DNA from: Peromyscus leucopus
Taxonomy: Eukaryota; Chordata; Mammalia; Rodentia; Cricetidae
Length of the DNA: 64,000 nt
NCBI RefSeq assembly: GCF_004664715.2
Contig: NC_051082.1
Location: 7,347,072 to 7,411,071, forward strand
Direction: 5' to 3'
In this document: piece after piece, positions 20,926 to 32,030 of the stretch
Layout: each line of letters starts with the position of its first letter
Position numbering within the stretch: the first letter of the stretch is position 1
Made by a program: the position numbers and the translations under genes
Notes under the pieces: generated by a model
What the model was told of the DNA's origin: nothing
The model's input: only the letters and a program-made list of their open reading frames with translations
Database searches by the model: none

Positions 20926-21959
20926 ATACTATTTCCACCGGGGGGGGGGACGACACAGTATTGCACATTCACTGAGGTTAACAGCCTGGGAGGAGGCCAC
21001 ATGGAGGGTACAGTGTGCAGGAAAAGGCCGACAGAATTGTCCCAACAGGTGATGGTTCTGCTAGGCACTAACTGGATAGAAGGCGGCGGTGTCTACAGAA
21101 CACTTCCTCTGGGCCAGTGATTGGCGTGTGAGGTGACAGACAGGGAGAGTTCAGAGACCCGGAGTCGGTACATCACGGTGTCCATCATTCAGAATCCCAT
21201 GGACAGCCTATGGATACTGGACTACAGGAAGATTCTTAAGGTTTTGGGGGCTTAGCCAGGGGTGACTCTGAGGACACTGGGCAACACTTAGACATTTACG
21301 GTCGCCATGACTGGAGGGTGGCTACTGTCATCTCCTGAGAGGGGACAGGAGTGGCTGCCCAGCAGCTACAGTGCACAGGTTGGTCCAACTGGTCCCAAGA
21401 GTCAATGGTGCCGAGTTTGGGAGACCGCCATGCTCACGCTCAGATCTTAGGAAGAAGTGGAACATTAGACGATTGTAGTCACAGAAGGCCTCGGTGAGGA
21501 TCCATGGGGTAAAATCCCACCTGACTCGACAACCTTTGGGACAGAACTTTTTGTTGTTGGCTTTTCTTGGAGTGTGTGTATAATAACGTATATGTATTAA
21601 TATATGTATTAACGTGCAAACATTTATGGAGGAAGGAGAACAGGGAAGACCAGAAAGAGGAGAGTCTGGAACTCTTAGGAAGGGGAGGATCAACCCATAA
21701 GGCAGGGTGCTATGAAGGAACTTGTTTCTTAGAAACATAGCAGTAATTGATGTCCCAGCTTGACTCCTATGTATTAGGAAATTAGGTCCCAGTGTCTCAT
21801 GTCACCCAAGTCTGTATCCAGTCAACACTCAAGATTCGGGTCACTGAAAGCCTCTTCCCTGAGGACTAACTTTTATGGTAACCAGAAGGCAGCATGCAAG
21901 CTTCCAAAGGAGGGAGGCAGCCAATAGTCCTGCCCAGCTAAGATGCCTCTGCACCAACC
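20926..21959. other. mostly unique non-coding sequence
   Basis: There is a G9 run at about 20941. I see no gene or secure repeat over about 1 kb. The last 60-100 bp may already be L1-derived. Confidence 0.35.
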
Positions 21960-22890
21960 ACATCAGTGACCAGCACGGTATCACGGCATGGGCGCAGTGG
22001 GGTGGTGCACATAGCTTGGTGTAACCAACAGCTCTCTAACTAGACTTAAGACCCCACTCAACAAGAGGGAGACCACGCCTGGTACTAGAAACCTAGCTAA
22101 CTACCCAGTACTAGTGAAATCATTGGAGGACAATCCAGAGCCCCTAATTTACTAAGTCAGCACAATCCCTAACAACAATTCTATGAACATCTGTCCTTCT
22201 ACCCACAGAGAAGTGTAGTCTTGAGCCTGCATCGAGGAAACTTCTCTTTGCAGTAGATAGAGACCATTACCCACAACCCATCCAGATGCAGAGTTGTGGA
22301 GTCCGGTCCCAGTGGGCCCAGCTACAAAGCACCTCTACACACCTAAGGCTCTCAGAGAACATCGCAGAAGAGTGGCAGAAAGACTGTAAGAGCCGGAGGC
22401 GGCTCAGGGAGTTTGCTGTGAGGTCGTGTCTCCTAGTGACGTCAGAAGCTACATGCGTAAAGTCTCATCAATGTGACTGCCCAAGTGTGAGCTGGACAAA
22501 GAGGACAGCGACGAGCGTGCCAAACTGGATGGAGAGAAGCCCACTGGGCCTTGACCCTATACAGCCTAAGGAAGGCTGGGAGTGGGCGAGGTTATCTTCC
22601 CCAGGGAGGACACACCAATTGGTAGTCCAGTGTCGAACCATCAGCTCTGAAAATAGACATACAGGTAGCGTTATAGTAGCTGAAGAGGTTATATTTAGGA
22701 ATATATGTAAACACACACACACACACACACATATGCATGAACCAACAATTAGCAAAAAAAGGGGGGGTCATGAATTTGAAGGAGAGCAGGGAGGGGTTAC
22801 CATCTGGGAGGCTTTAGAGAGAGGAAAGGGAAGGGAGAAATGTTGTAATGAAATTATAATCTCAACAATTAAAAAAAGGAAAACCAGGTC
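21960..22890 (+). mobile_element. L1 LINE 3' UTR, 5'-truncated
   Basis: Recognisable rodent L1 words are 'agcttggtgtaaccaacagc', 'gcctggtactagaaacctag', 'acaccaattggtagtccagt', 'agaggttatatttaggaata', a (CA)n tract at 22710-22730 and the tail 'gaggggttaccatctgggag'. The 241-residue open frame at 22286-23011 lies within and past this UTR and is not L1 ORF1 or ORF2. Confidence 0.65.
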
Positions 22891-23374
22891 ACATGCTTCT
22901 TTAAATAGCCAGCCCTCAGTAGCCATGCTGCTTCCATGCACTCCACCAACTGGGAGTATCAGAAACGTTCCAAACGTTTCCACTTCTACCGAGAATGTAC
23001 TTGTCCCCTAAACGATACATTGGGTATTCATGAAGTTCTGTGAAGACGAATTAGAGCGCACAGGAGGGTGTGTGCAGCTTCTGTACAGACGCTGTCACCT
23101 GTCACTTTACGTAAGGGACACGTGTAGTTGTGGGTCTGGGCTGCAAAGAGGGCCTGGTAGCATCCCTCATGATTACTGAGAGGCAAATGTATTTCTTGCC
23201 TTTTGGGGGTATTTGTTATTAGTCCCTTTGATTGATAGTCATTTGGGAGCCTCCTCTCCAACAGAACTGTGGGCTCCTTGAGAGAAAACCCTGGGTTTGG
23301 CTCATTTTAGTGTCCTTCAAACATCTGTCACAGGGTAGGTACATATGTTAGCATTCAGGTATCTGTACTGGCCC
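22891..23374. other. unique non-coding sequence
   Basis: Nothing is recognised. Confidence 0.4.
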
Positions 23375-23700
23375 GACCTTAGGGTCCTGACTGGAGTGGA
23401 TACCTGTTCTATGACCCTGAAGCATAGCCCTAGAGATGTAGCAGGTAAACTGTGCCACCCGCCTATGACCTTGAAGTACATGCCCCTGGGGCCTGGCCTC
23501 TCAGCTACCCTTAGAATACACGTACGCAGTCTCTCTTCTCTCCCTCGTGGGTTTGGATGCTGAGATGGACCAAGCAGAAGAACAGTGTGGAACTGTAGCT
23601 CGGCTTTCCAGGACCCTATGATCAATCTCCCATGCCGTAGTGAGTTTTCCTCTTTAATAAATCCCATCACCCTGTAAGCAGACTCCGTGGATTTCTCATA
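23375..23700 (+). mobile_element. possible LTR fragment
   Basis: The 3' part has 'cctctttaataaatcccatc' and 'gtggatttctcataatac'. The polyadenylation signal in a short C/T-rich end is LTR-like. The family is unknown and the left border is a guess. Confidence 0.35.
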
Positions 23701-23715
23701 ATACGTATCGCCCTG

Positions 23716-23943
23716 ACAGGACATCCTCAGCTGCAGCCACTTAAGAGCACCCGCTGCGTGCATTTGCTGTGTTCCCTTATAAAAGGCGGGCCCTGCCTGG
23801 CTCTCTTTCTTCCTCTTTCTCTTCCTTTGCTCTCTTCCTCAGGGACCTGTTTCTACCCCCTTCTCTCCCCTCCCCTCAATAAACCTCCCATTGAGCCCTG
23901 TTGTCTGGTTTGACTCCTTCGCGCCCTTTTAAAAATACAACAA
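23716..23943 (+). mobile_element. solo-LTR-like fragment with TATA box and polyA signal
   Basis: 'tataaaa' at 23778-23784 is followed about 94 bp later by 'aataaa' at 23878-23883, through a C/T-rich stretch, then 'ccctgttgtctggtttgact' and 'ccttcgcgccc'. This is U3-R-U5 architecture. No internal retroviral genes are present. It looks like an old solo LTR. Confidence 0.5.
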
Positions 23944-25094
23944 GGTGTCCAGTGGAACCACAGGAGATGACCCTGACAACATTCCAACCTACAGTGGGGA
24001 CAGGCTGCATGTTCTTGCCTCTGAGCTACAGCATATAAAACCCTTGACAACCCTGCACTTGCCCCCCAAAGCATCCCAGCCCCACGGTCTTCCAAGGAAT
24101 CTCAGGCCCCCTCCAGCCTGGCAATGCACATCACTAGGCATGGCTGAGTTTCAAGTTATTACACTAGCCGTCGACTGCATACATTCCAGTTTGGGTAGAA
24201 ATCTTTGAGATCCAAATCAAGCCCCAAAAGGTGTCCTCGGCAGAGTTTGAAAACAGAAACATAGAACAGGAAGATGCCACTGTCTCATGATAGAAGGTAT
24301 CCCATTACTGGCGATTGTGGTTTTGAATTTAGCTGTCAGAAAGATTTCTGAGGGGCGGGGGGGAAATGTTGGTTTGTTCAGCCCGAGAAAGGTTTAATTG
24401 GCTTCTTTCAGGTTTGATGTAAGTAAGCGCCTCTTGCTGCTGAAGGCGATGCAGATTCACGCAACGTTGGAATCAGCAGCGGTGGCTGAGGTTTGGAGAC
24501 TGGGCAGATGCAGGGAGGAAGTCAAGATGGCATGTCCTACACTGTGTGATGGCCTAGCTAGGTCACTACTGATCTGTCAACCCAACGCCATTGCCACCAC
24601 CATCTCCAGCACAACCATCTGCCTCTTGCCCTGCTGTCTGCTAGAGAACCCTTCCCAATCACTCTTTACACTAAACAGAAAATGGCAACACTACTCGGGC
24701 AAGTGAGCCACTGGTGGACATTAGCCGGGGAGGGTCCTTTGGCTTGTTTCAGCAAAGCGGCACATAGGGGTCTTGGCTGTAAGACCTGGAGTGGGGGCGG
24801 CCATTTTGTCATCATGAGAAGAGGAGGTTGGGGCATTCCAGAGTAATTGAATCAATACAGAGACTGCCCACCTCCAGACTTCTTACCATGAGAGAAACAA
24901 ATTCATGTTTACCTCACTGCATTGTTGGTTTCTTTTTGTGTCTGCAGCCTGCAAGGGTCCTAATCAATACACGGTGTTTTCCTCAATAACTTCTGGTTCT
25001 CCTTGGGATTTCAGTGTGAGTGATGGGACCAGGCTGAGAGTTAAATCCAAGGGACCTGAACTACACTCATGGGCACTCTACTTGTAATTAACTT
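23944..25094. other. mostly unique non-coding sequence
   Basis: No secure repeat. A G8-9 patch is near 24355. 24395-24710 holds a 102-residue open frame with no recognisable family. Confidence 0.35.
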
Positions 25095-25099
25095 ATCAA

Positions 25100-25212
25100 T
25101 TAAAATAATTATTTTGAGACAGAGTCTGGTTATATAGCCGAGATCAAATTCATGATCTGACCAGCCACAGCTTCCAAGTAGCTGGAAATACAGGCCTGAG
25201 TCACCCCCCACC
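25100..25212 (-). mobile_element. B1/PB1-type SINE fragment
   Basis: 'ttttgagacagagtctggtt' followed by 'atatagccgagatcaaattc' and 'aagtagctggaaatacaggc' is reverse-strand 7SL-derived sequence. It is diverged. Confidence 0.65.
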
Positions 25213-25499
25213 CTCACCCCCACCCCCACCCCTGGAGCTGCTCCCTTCTCTACAACCTAAAGGTTTGAACTGGGTCAGGAATTTCTGCCACCAAGATGAA
25301 CTCCTGAAAGGTGTTTTAGCCTCCATGCAAATCTAAAATGGGCCCAGACCTGTTTCCTATGCCTCTCCTTGAGCTGGGATCTGGCCTTGCTCATGAGGGG
25401 GCTCCAGCCTGCTGTGAGCTCTTCTAGACTCCGAATTGATGAGTGTAGCTTCAGATTGCTGGTGGCATTCACGGCCAGCCAGAGAAGAGAGAGAACAGG

Positions 25500-25640
25500 A
25501 GCCTATGGACCTGGGACTTTCTCAGCACTTCCCATGCATCACTTTGTTTAACCCGTTAAAACGCCTACCTCACGGACCTAACGCCATTCAATTCAGCTCA
25601 CAGATTCTCACCCTGGACAGGTCCAAAGGGGGAACTTGAA
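25500..25640 (+). mobile_element. MIR SINE
   Basis: 'cccatgcatcactttgttta', 'acccgttaaaacgcctacct' and 'cagctcacagattctcaccc' are in MIR order and diverged. Confidence 0.45.
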
Positions 25641-25950
25641 CTTTGTCTGGCTCCTCGGGGGTGTCTATCACTTATGTCACAGGAGGAAGACCCTGTGCTC
25701 TGTCCCTTCCCTCCTCCCACTGCCTCTTCCTCACAATGCACAGCTGCTTCCTTGCAGAGGGGCAAAGAGCTGCCTCATTCTGTCCAGTGCAGAGCGTGCC
25801 CATCACTCTTCCTACATCAGGAGGTAATGGACCAGCTCCTTCCTGCCTCCCGATTGATCATGGAGAGGAGTTGCTGTCAGGGTGTCCGCAATCAGACACA
25901 GTGAAAGGTCACTATGGCGAGGAGTACCAGCTAAGAGCATTAGGCCATGA

Positions 25951-26030
25951 GGAAAGAAAGGAAGGAAGGAAGGAAGGAAGGAAGGAAGGAAGGAAGGAAG
26001 GAAGGAAGGAAGGAAGGAAAGATGGAAGGA
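25951..26030. repeat. (GGAA)n microsatellite
   Basis: About 18 GGAA units with few interruptions. GGAA arrays can bind ETS-family factors. The Lys-Glu-Gly-Arg open frame is an artefact. Confidence 0.95.
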
Positions 26031-26639
26031 AAGAGCGAACATGAAAAAAACCCAAGCCCGTGAATTGCAATTGTCTTGTGCAGTCAGTCACTGAACCTAG
26101 GTTCCCTTGGAGAGAGAACTCCCGGCTGTTTTCCTGGGCCAAATCTTGCCTGGCACAGAGGGGTCTGGCCGCCTACCTTTCCCCGCCCCCAGCATTAAAT
26201 CACAAGCGGTCATTAGATAATTTACTACTTTTTCAGGGTAATCAGTGATCCAGCGCAGGGGGTGTGGCATCCTTGATTGGAGGTCAGGAGCGCTCCCAAC
26301 AAAGCCCCAGTGACTCATCTGGCCTTTACCTCTCCAGGCCACAGTCCCTCCTCCTGTCTGCCGCAGAGAGAGGAGAACCGCAGTGAAGTCAGTCGTCCTG
26401 CTGGGGGGCGGGGGAGGGGATGTTCTGCCAGCAGGAGAGAATCTTTCTAAAACATCTTGCCTCTCCTTCTTGGACTCCCTGCACCCCGAGTGCAGGGCGA
26501 GCCAGGGCTCTGCAGACTCCTCACCACGAAGGTTCAGGCTCAGGGCTGTTCAGTATGAGGGGTCCTGCCTGACTCCTCATCCCCTTTTCTCATCATCTGC
26601 CTGCTCGGTTCTCAGTAGAGAACTGGACCTCGGGGCTCC
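26031..26639. other. unique non-coding sequence, moderately GC-rich
   Basis: Nothing is recognised. A G-rich patch is at 26401-26418. Confidence 0.4.
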
Positions 26640-26960
26640 GACGGCCCCAGTGTACCCAGGGATAAGACCTTAACCCTCCGGTCATTGATGAGATTAAACA
26701 CCATCGTCACGGCGGCTGACATTCAGTGTCGTCGTCGACTGTGTCAGGTTCCGTCTGAATTTTACCGCCACAAGCCCACCTGTTTCTAAAAGCGGTGTTA
26801 TCAGGGTGGAGCCTTTTAGACAAACTTCATCTGCAGTAAGAGGCACATTATGGTCCACATTTTAACATCTCTGGGAGCAGGGCATGTCCTATCGCCTCAT
26901 TAACAGGTACAGTGTGCTTTTATAGTGGCGCAAAAATAAAAATAAAAAAAGATCCAAACC
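26640..26960. promoter_or_regulatory. candidate conserved non-coding element
   Basis: This is repeat-free DNA with CpGs kept in clusters ('catcgtcacggcggctga', 'gtcgtcgtcgactg' at about 26729-26742). 'agcggtgttatcagggtgg' and 'cttttatagtggcgcaaaaa' follow. It is flanked by a G-rich unique stretch and a SINE. This is inferred from texture. Confidence 0.35.
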
Positions 26961-27024
26961 CATCCTAAAACAGAAGCCACATCGTGAAAGAGAAGCTTCA
27001 GAGCTCCTAATTTTTCAAAAGAAA

Positions 27025-27205
27025 TGGGGATCTGCAAGGTGGCTCAGCAGGTAATGGATCTTGCTGTGAAAGCCTGGTGATCTGAGTCCTGCTCCCTGAA
27101 CCCATGCTAAAGGTGGAGGGAGATGATTTCTCAGACCTCACTGTGGGTACTGTGGGACACATGCCCCCCCCCCAATAATAATGATAAATACAAACTTAAA
27201 AGTGG
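27025..27205 (+). mobile_element. B4/B3-type tRNA-derived SINE
   Basis: 'caaggtggctcagcaggtaa' (head), 'agcctggtgatctgagtcct' and 'gctaaaggtggagggagatg' are in SINE order. The element ends in a C9-10 run and 'aataataatgataaatac'. Confidence 0.6.
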
Positions 27206-27320
27206 TGCACGTACTTCACAAAGTCACAGAGTAGGGCATGGGGAGCAAGTGATCCACCTAAGGTCACCTGACCTAGGCAGCGGTAGAGCTGAGGTGGAAG
27301 CCCACATGGCTTATTGGAGA
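27206..27320 (+). mobile_element. MIR SINE fragment
   Basis: 'cctaaggtcacctgacctag' and 'cggtagagctgaggtggaag' match the MIR 3' half. Confidence 0.5.
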
Positions 27321-28089
27321 ATCTATCTACTCATCATTTGTGACATTCTGTTGAGTTAAGAGGAGACTCCTCCCAGAATGTTTTCTGGGAGGTTTTACAT
27401 CTGGCCATGTTAAGACCTTTTTTTTTTTTTTTCTATCTTAGGGTTTAGAGACGGCAAGGTAGAAACTCCAGGCACCGAGAACCAAGGTCACCACTCTTCT
27501 AGAATGTGGAGGGGATGTTTGATAAGGCCCCTGGCCTTTTCCAAGTCAGAAACCCTGGGTTCCCTGCGATCCCCCACATCAACCCTCCCTCTACCGAGCT
27601 TACTCTGTTAGACTCTCCCCAGCTTCCTGTGTGTGGGGGGGGGACAAAGGGAAACAGAACCCCTAAACAGATGAGGGAGTAGGAAGGGTTCTTCAACAAA
27701 AAATTTCAACCAGGGGATTTACATGCTTAGATTCCTTCTGTTGGCAGAAACAAAAAACAACCCAACACAACCCACAAAAACCCCAGCAGAACAGAGGCGC
27801 ATAAGGCGGCTGCCCAGGAAAGCGGTCTATGTTAACATTAATTCTGAGGCAGAGAAATGGCTAGCCTTGGAGGCTATGGAGTCACCTGTGGCCATGCCAG
27901 CAATCGACTTGTTATGGCCAGGTGACACAGTATGGCCCCGCCCCCTCCTGGAGAGTTAGCCCTCCTGCACTCCTCCTCCAACCCGGCCTTTCGTTTTTTC
28001 TCTTTTTGTGTGTCTTTCCCCTCCCTCTCCAAAACAGGCCTAGAAACCATCTGACTGTTTTCGTGCCCCTTACACGCTTGGCATCGAAC
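27321..28089. other. unique sequence with T14 and short homopolymers
   Basis: There is a T14 run near 27419-27432 and an A/C-rich patch at 27750-27785. No gene is seen. Confidence 0.35.
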
Positions 28090-28270
28090 AGGGCAACCTC
28101 TGCATTGGCATTGGGACCCAGCGGAGGACTGAACTTTGGAATGAACGAGATTCCGGTTCGAATCCCAGCTCCGCCCTTGCCTGGGCCCTGTCCTCTCTGA
28201 ACTGTGGCACTTCCTTGCGTCTACAGGTCCTGACAGACTGTGGATGGCTCTGGGAATTTCACACCTGCCC
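28090..28270 (-). mobile_element. MIR SINE fragment
   Basis: 'gattccggttcgaatcccag' is a well kept tRNA-like MIR segment, followed by 'cctctctgaactgtggcac'. Confidence 0.5.
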
Positions 28271-28479
28271 AGGCTTTGTCTCTAAGGTGACACCTGTGAC
28301 CTCTGGCAGACAGTACAGGTTAGGCATCAACACCTGGTGGGGATTGAAATTATTGTTAGTTTTATAGGTTCCAGGATCTGTCTTTATAGCTACATATTTC
28401 CTTGTAGTTTGTCATGGCCTGGGTGGGGTTAATCAGTGTGTTCCAGTGACTCTAAAATGAAATTCAGAAAGGTGTGATC

Positions 28480-28638
28480 AGCGGGCATTGGTGGCACTCA
28501 CCTTTAATCCCAGCACTCGGGAGGCAGAGCCAGGCAGATCTCTGTGGAATTCGAGGCCAGCCTGGTCTACAGAGTGAGATCCAGGACAGGCACCAAAACT
28601 ACACAGAAAAACCCTGTCTCGAAAAAGAAAAAAAAAAT
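28480..28638 (+). mobile_element. B1 SINE, cricetid type, with target-site duplication
   Basis: A full-length B1 with 'tttaatcccagcactcggga', 'ggccagcctggtctacagag' and the diagnostic 'ccaggacaggcaccaaaact' at 28581-28600. Direct repeats flank it: 'aggtgtgatc' (28470-28479) and 'aggtatgatc' (28639-28648), 9 of 10 identical. It is relatively young. Confidence 0.9.
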
Positions 28639-28737
28639 AGGTATGATCTTCTGAAGGATGGCCAGAGAGACCCTGAGTTTGTCATATGTCTTAGAAAGAG
28701 GAACAGCAGTGAAGGGATGTCTTTAAAAACATACAAT

Positions 28738-28830
28738 CAATTTTATTTATTTATTTTGTGTGTGTGTGTGTGTGTCTGTGTGTGTGTGTGCCATGGTGTG
28801 CATGAGGAGGTCATATGGGAAATGCAAACA
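28738..28830 (-). mobile_element. B3-type SINE fragment with (GT)n
   Basis: 'ttttatttatttattttgtg' and a GT tract lead into 'gtgtgcatgaggaggtcata', where the element stops. This is a truncated reverse-strand SINE tail. Confidence 0.5.
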
Positions 28831-29089
28831 AAATGCACTGTCTTTCCTATCAAAGAGTTAAATAGGATGAACTCCATCAAAAAAGCAAATTGGAAAGCAC
28901 CCACTGATCAGAAACTCAAATTCCTCCAGGGTCAGCACTTGATGAAATCAAGATGTGTGCTCAGCTTTCCCTTCTTCCTGGAAACTGATGCTCTGTCTTA
29001 GCCAATAGCATGAGAATGTGTTGTGGCACTCACATCACTCAAGAGTGAGACATCGGACCCCTCTGCATTAGGAAAAAAAAAACTCAAAG

Positions 29090-29115
29090 CCCCCCCCCCC
29101 CCCCCCCCCCCCCCC
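29090..29115. repeat. C26 homopolymer
   Basis: There are 26 consecutive C, preceded by an A10 run. A run this long is hard to sequence, and the anomalous block starts about 375 bp downstream. Confidence 0.97.
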
Positions 29116-29489
29116 GCTAGGTATGTTTGCTTGCTTGTTTGGATAGGCACCCTTTGGAAAAAGGCTATTTACCGTTCCAAAATTCTTTGGACTGTGTGGT
29201 CATTTTCTTAAGACCCGCTTCCTATAGTCAGAGGACAACTCGTGGGAGTTGGCCAGCAGTGTGGGTCCTTTGAACCCGGTCCTGTGACAATCATCTCACA
29301 CATCATTCTCCTTCTCTTCATGCTCTGCCAGGAAATTTGCTTCCAGAGGGGGATGCTCTGGGTCAAACACACTCACTGAAGCATTTAGAGATGACGGGAG
29401 AAACACAAGGTTGTATATATCATCCCTAGTGGGCAGAGCCAGGAGGGGTGAGCGAAGATGCAGTCTGTTTTCAAAGTGTAGCCAGCCTT
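29116..29489. other. unique non-coding sequence, normal texture
   Basis: This is ordinary CpG-poor rodent sequence immediately before the change in texture. Nothing is recognised. Confidence 0.4.
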
Positions 29490-32030
29490 GGCGGTCATGC
29501 GCACGAAATGGCTACAGAGGCTAGAGCACTCGCGTGTGTCTTTTTCGTGGCGAGACCATGGGGCGCAGCTGGTTTTTTACGATCGGGAGTATCTTGATCA
29601 GTAGTATGTTGGTGTCGCTTCTGCGTTCGTATGAGGATATGATACCAGTTTGGCATGATACTTAGCGAGCGGTCGTTATCACGTTTACTGTCTTCCCATG
29701 ATCCAGTTTTCTAGGGGATGCGAGGCAGGGTTGCTGCTCTTTCAACAGAGTGTTGGAGGGTGCCCTCAGTGGCAATACAACATGCACACACATAGAAATA
29801 TAACGCTAGTACATAATATAATGTCCGTTCAGACGAAAAGAAATCAATAGAAATACATCAAAGAATGGCTCTGTCCGTTGGAGCACTCGATCTATCTGTT
29901 ATGGAGTGATGCACTCCTTCCGCTGATCATCTCAAGGGGCGAGAGTGCCTTCTGTGAGGCCTGGCGCGAGGGCTAGTAATGTACTCGTGAGGGTATATCG
30001 CAGGACCACATGTCTGAAGTATATCAGTACGTTGTGGATTCGTGGACCACTAGAGCAGGTTATGTGGGGTTCTGAGGCAATTGGGTGCGCCCTGCTAACG
30101 ATCCCCCCTTGCTGATTGCACTGCTAGTGATGGGTGTGTGTAAGTAAATTCGAAGGTTTAAGTAGACGAGTCCCTTAACGACGAGCACATAGCTCGGCGA
30201 GGTTCTGGACGTAGAGGGTGCTGTGTTCTATAGCGCCAGAGAGACTTATGACGTTTCCACGGCAGAGTAACTATTTCGCGGGTGAGCCTGATCTAGTACC
30301 GTGGTAGATGACTACTAATGACACAATATTAGCCCACGTGTTCTCAGCTGACGCGTACGTTAGCCGAGCACCGTCGGTAAATAGAGCAGTTAACCTTTGT
30401 AATGTCACTCTCCTGCGGATTAAGATCTGCTGCTTTGTACGATACTGGGAGGTCGTAGAGGTATGTACCCTCTTATGCCCTATATCAGTCTGCGTGAGAG
30501 CACCGCACGATCCTGGTCGAGGGGCGGTGTAGTGAAATTTAGGAGGGCCCGGCTGTGGTACGATCGGTGGGTATGTTGAGTGTTACGTCCAATGTAGGCC
30601 AGATGTGATAGGGCTCGAGAGAAACGCGCGGTGCGGAGCATGGATCTGAGAGATGCGGGTCTCACTGCCGAGTATCCGCAGGCAGCAGGTTGGCCGGGCC
30701 TGTGCCGCCCCGACCGAGGCCAACGCTTTGCAATGGAGAGTCTGGATGCCCCAAGTGGTTGACAGCGTGCCGCGAGGTCTCGGGCAGCTCTCATGGGGCT
30801 ACCCGTCTGAGCGGCTATCGTGAGTCGCATAGTGAGAAGGTCGACGTATTGTGACATGTGCACGAGAGGATGTTGTGGAGTGCGAAGTGTGACGTCAAAG
30901 GAGAGACGGAGAGGCCATTGTCTCTCTCTGATCAACGCTGACAGCGGCATCTCAGGTACTTAAGGATCTCCTGGGCTAGTTGCCCAAATGTGGCACGTTG
31001 CTGGACAGTCAGGTGTCATCTTCGCATTATCCCCGACGCTGCTATGCAATAGGGATATGATTGGGTTAAGTCACAGTGTCTCCCTAGGAGGTACAGGATT
31101 TAGCAATGCATCTTGGGATTGTGGATTACATGCTAGGGATGTGGCGCTGCGTCAGCTTTACTGTTCGCTTCGTGTGTTGCAATTCTCCACGTGAAGAGCG
31201 AACCCATCCGGTCCATCGACTAAAGTCGCAGTGAAGGGAGGTCGAGCCGCAGAGCATATGGTAATATATCTGATTGAGGGCGGAGCTGTGGCGTAGTGCT
31301 GTCCCTCGAACATGCACCGTCGAGGGCTCGCAGATTGTGGACCATGTGCCTCGTGATTGTGGGCTGGCGCTTACTAGTGCGACGCCGTATACAGTTGATG
31401 GTGTCAGTGCTCTTCCGTGTTACAGCGACGAGAGATAGAGATGCCACTAACTCAACTGGAATTCGTTGAGTAGTGATGCTCACGTGATGAGTTCTGTATT
31501 AAGATGGGAGGCTAGAATGCGGCCTGTCTTGTGCGGAGGGACGGTGCGCATTCACTGATATGATCTATATTCTCATTGTTTTGTTCATGGTCATTTGTGA
31601 GGCTTCCTTTATCTGTTCGTTTGGGTGTGGATGGGGCTCATCGTCTGTAGGGATTGGAGCACAGAGCGTACTGTTCAGTGACTTTGTTATATGTCCCGAG
31701 TGCCTCTCCACTGTGGAAAGTGTTTTTCTTGTCTGTTGCCTTTCCAGATGTCCTCGGGCTGTTAGCTGTGGTTATTTGATCGGGGCCCTTGACTCACTGC
31801 GTGGCGCAAGGTGTATTATAGGGCTCCAGAATAATTCCTCTGCAGCTCCGCAGAGATGCAGGTCGCAGGGTACGTCAGTCGAGAGGTTTACTAAGTCTGA
31901 GTACTATGCGTGCGTGATGAAGAGACTGTTAGCATTTCAGCTTGTGATCACCGTGCTCGCCCTTGGGTGATGCAGGGGTCTGTGCGAGAGAGAGAGGTGT
32001 GGAGCGGCTTATGCCAAGCCTATCCGGGCC
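29490..32030. other. anomalous CpG-rich, repeat-poor sequence (part 1 of block)
   Basis: The texture changes near 29490-29520. 30601-30720 has 12 CpG dinucleotides in 120 bases, against none in 28921-29040. I recognise no SINE, L1, MIR or microsatellite in 2.5 kb. Strings such as 'gaaacgcgcggtgcgg' look random. Open frames are short and match nothing. The best reading is error-rich sequence over ordinary DNA. Confidence 0.7.

Noticed and set aside
20587..21120. 177-codon open frame
   Set aside because: It covers a B4 SINE and a poly(G) patch.
22286..23011. 241-codon open frame, the longest in the window
   Set aside because: It lies in and past an L1 3' UTR, includes a His-Thr run from a CA tract, and resembles no protein family.
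30601..30780. CpG-island promoter
   Set aside because: The CpG excess continues for kilobases at moderate GC, with no promoter motifs and no downstream exon.
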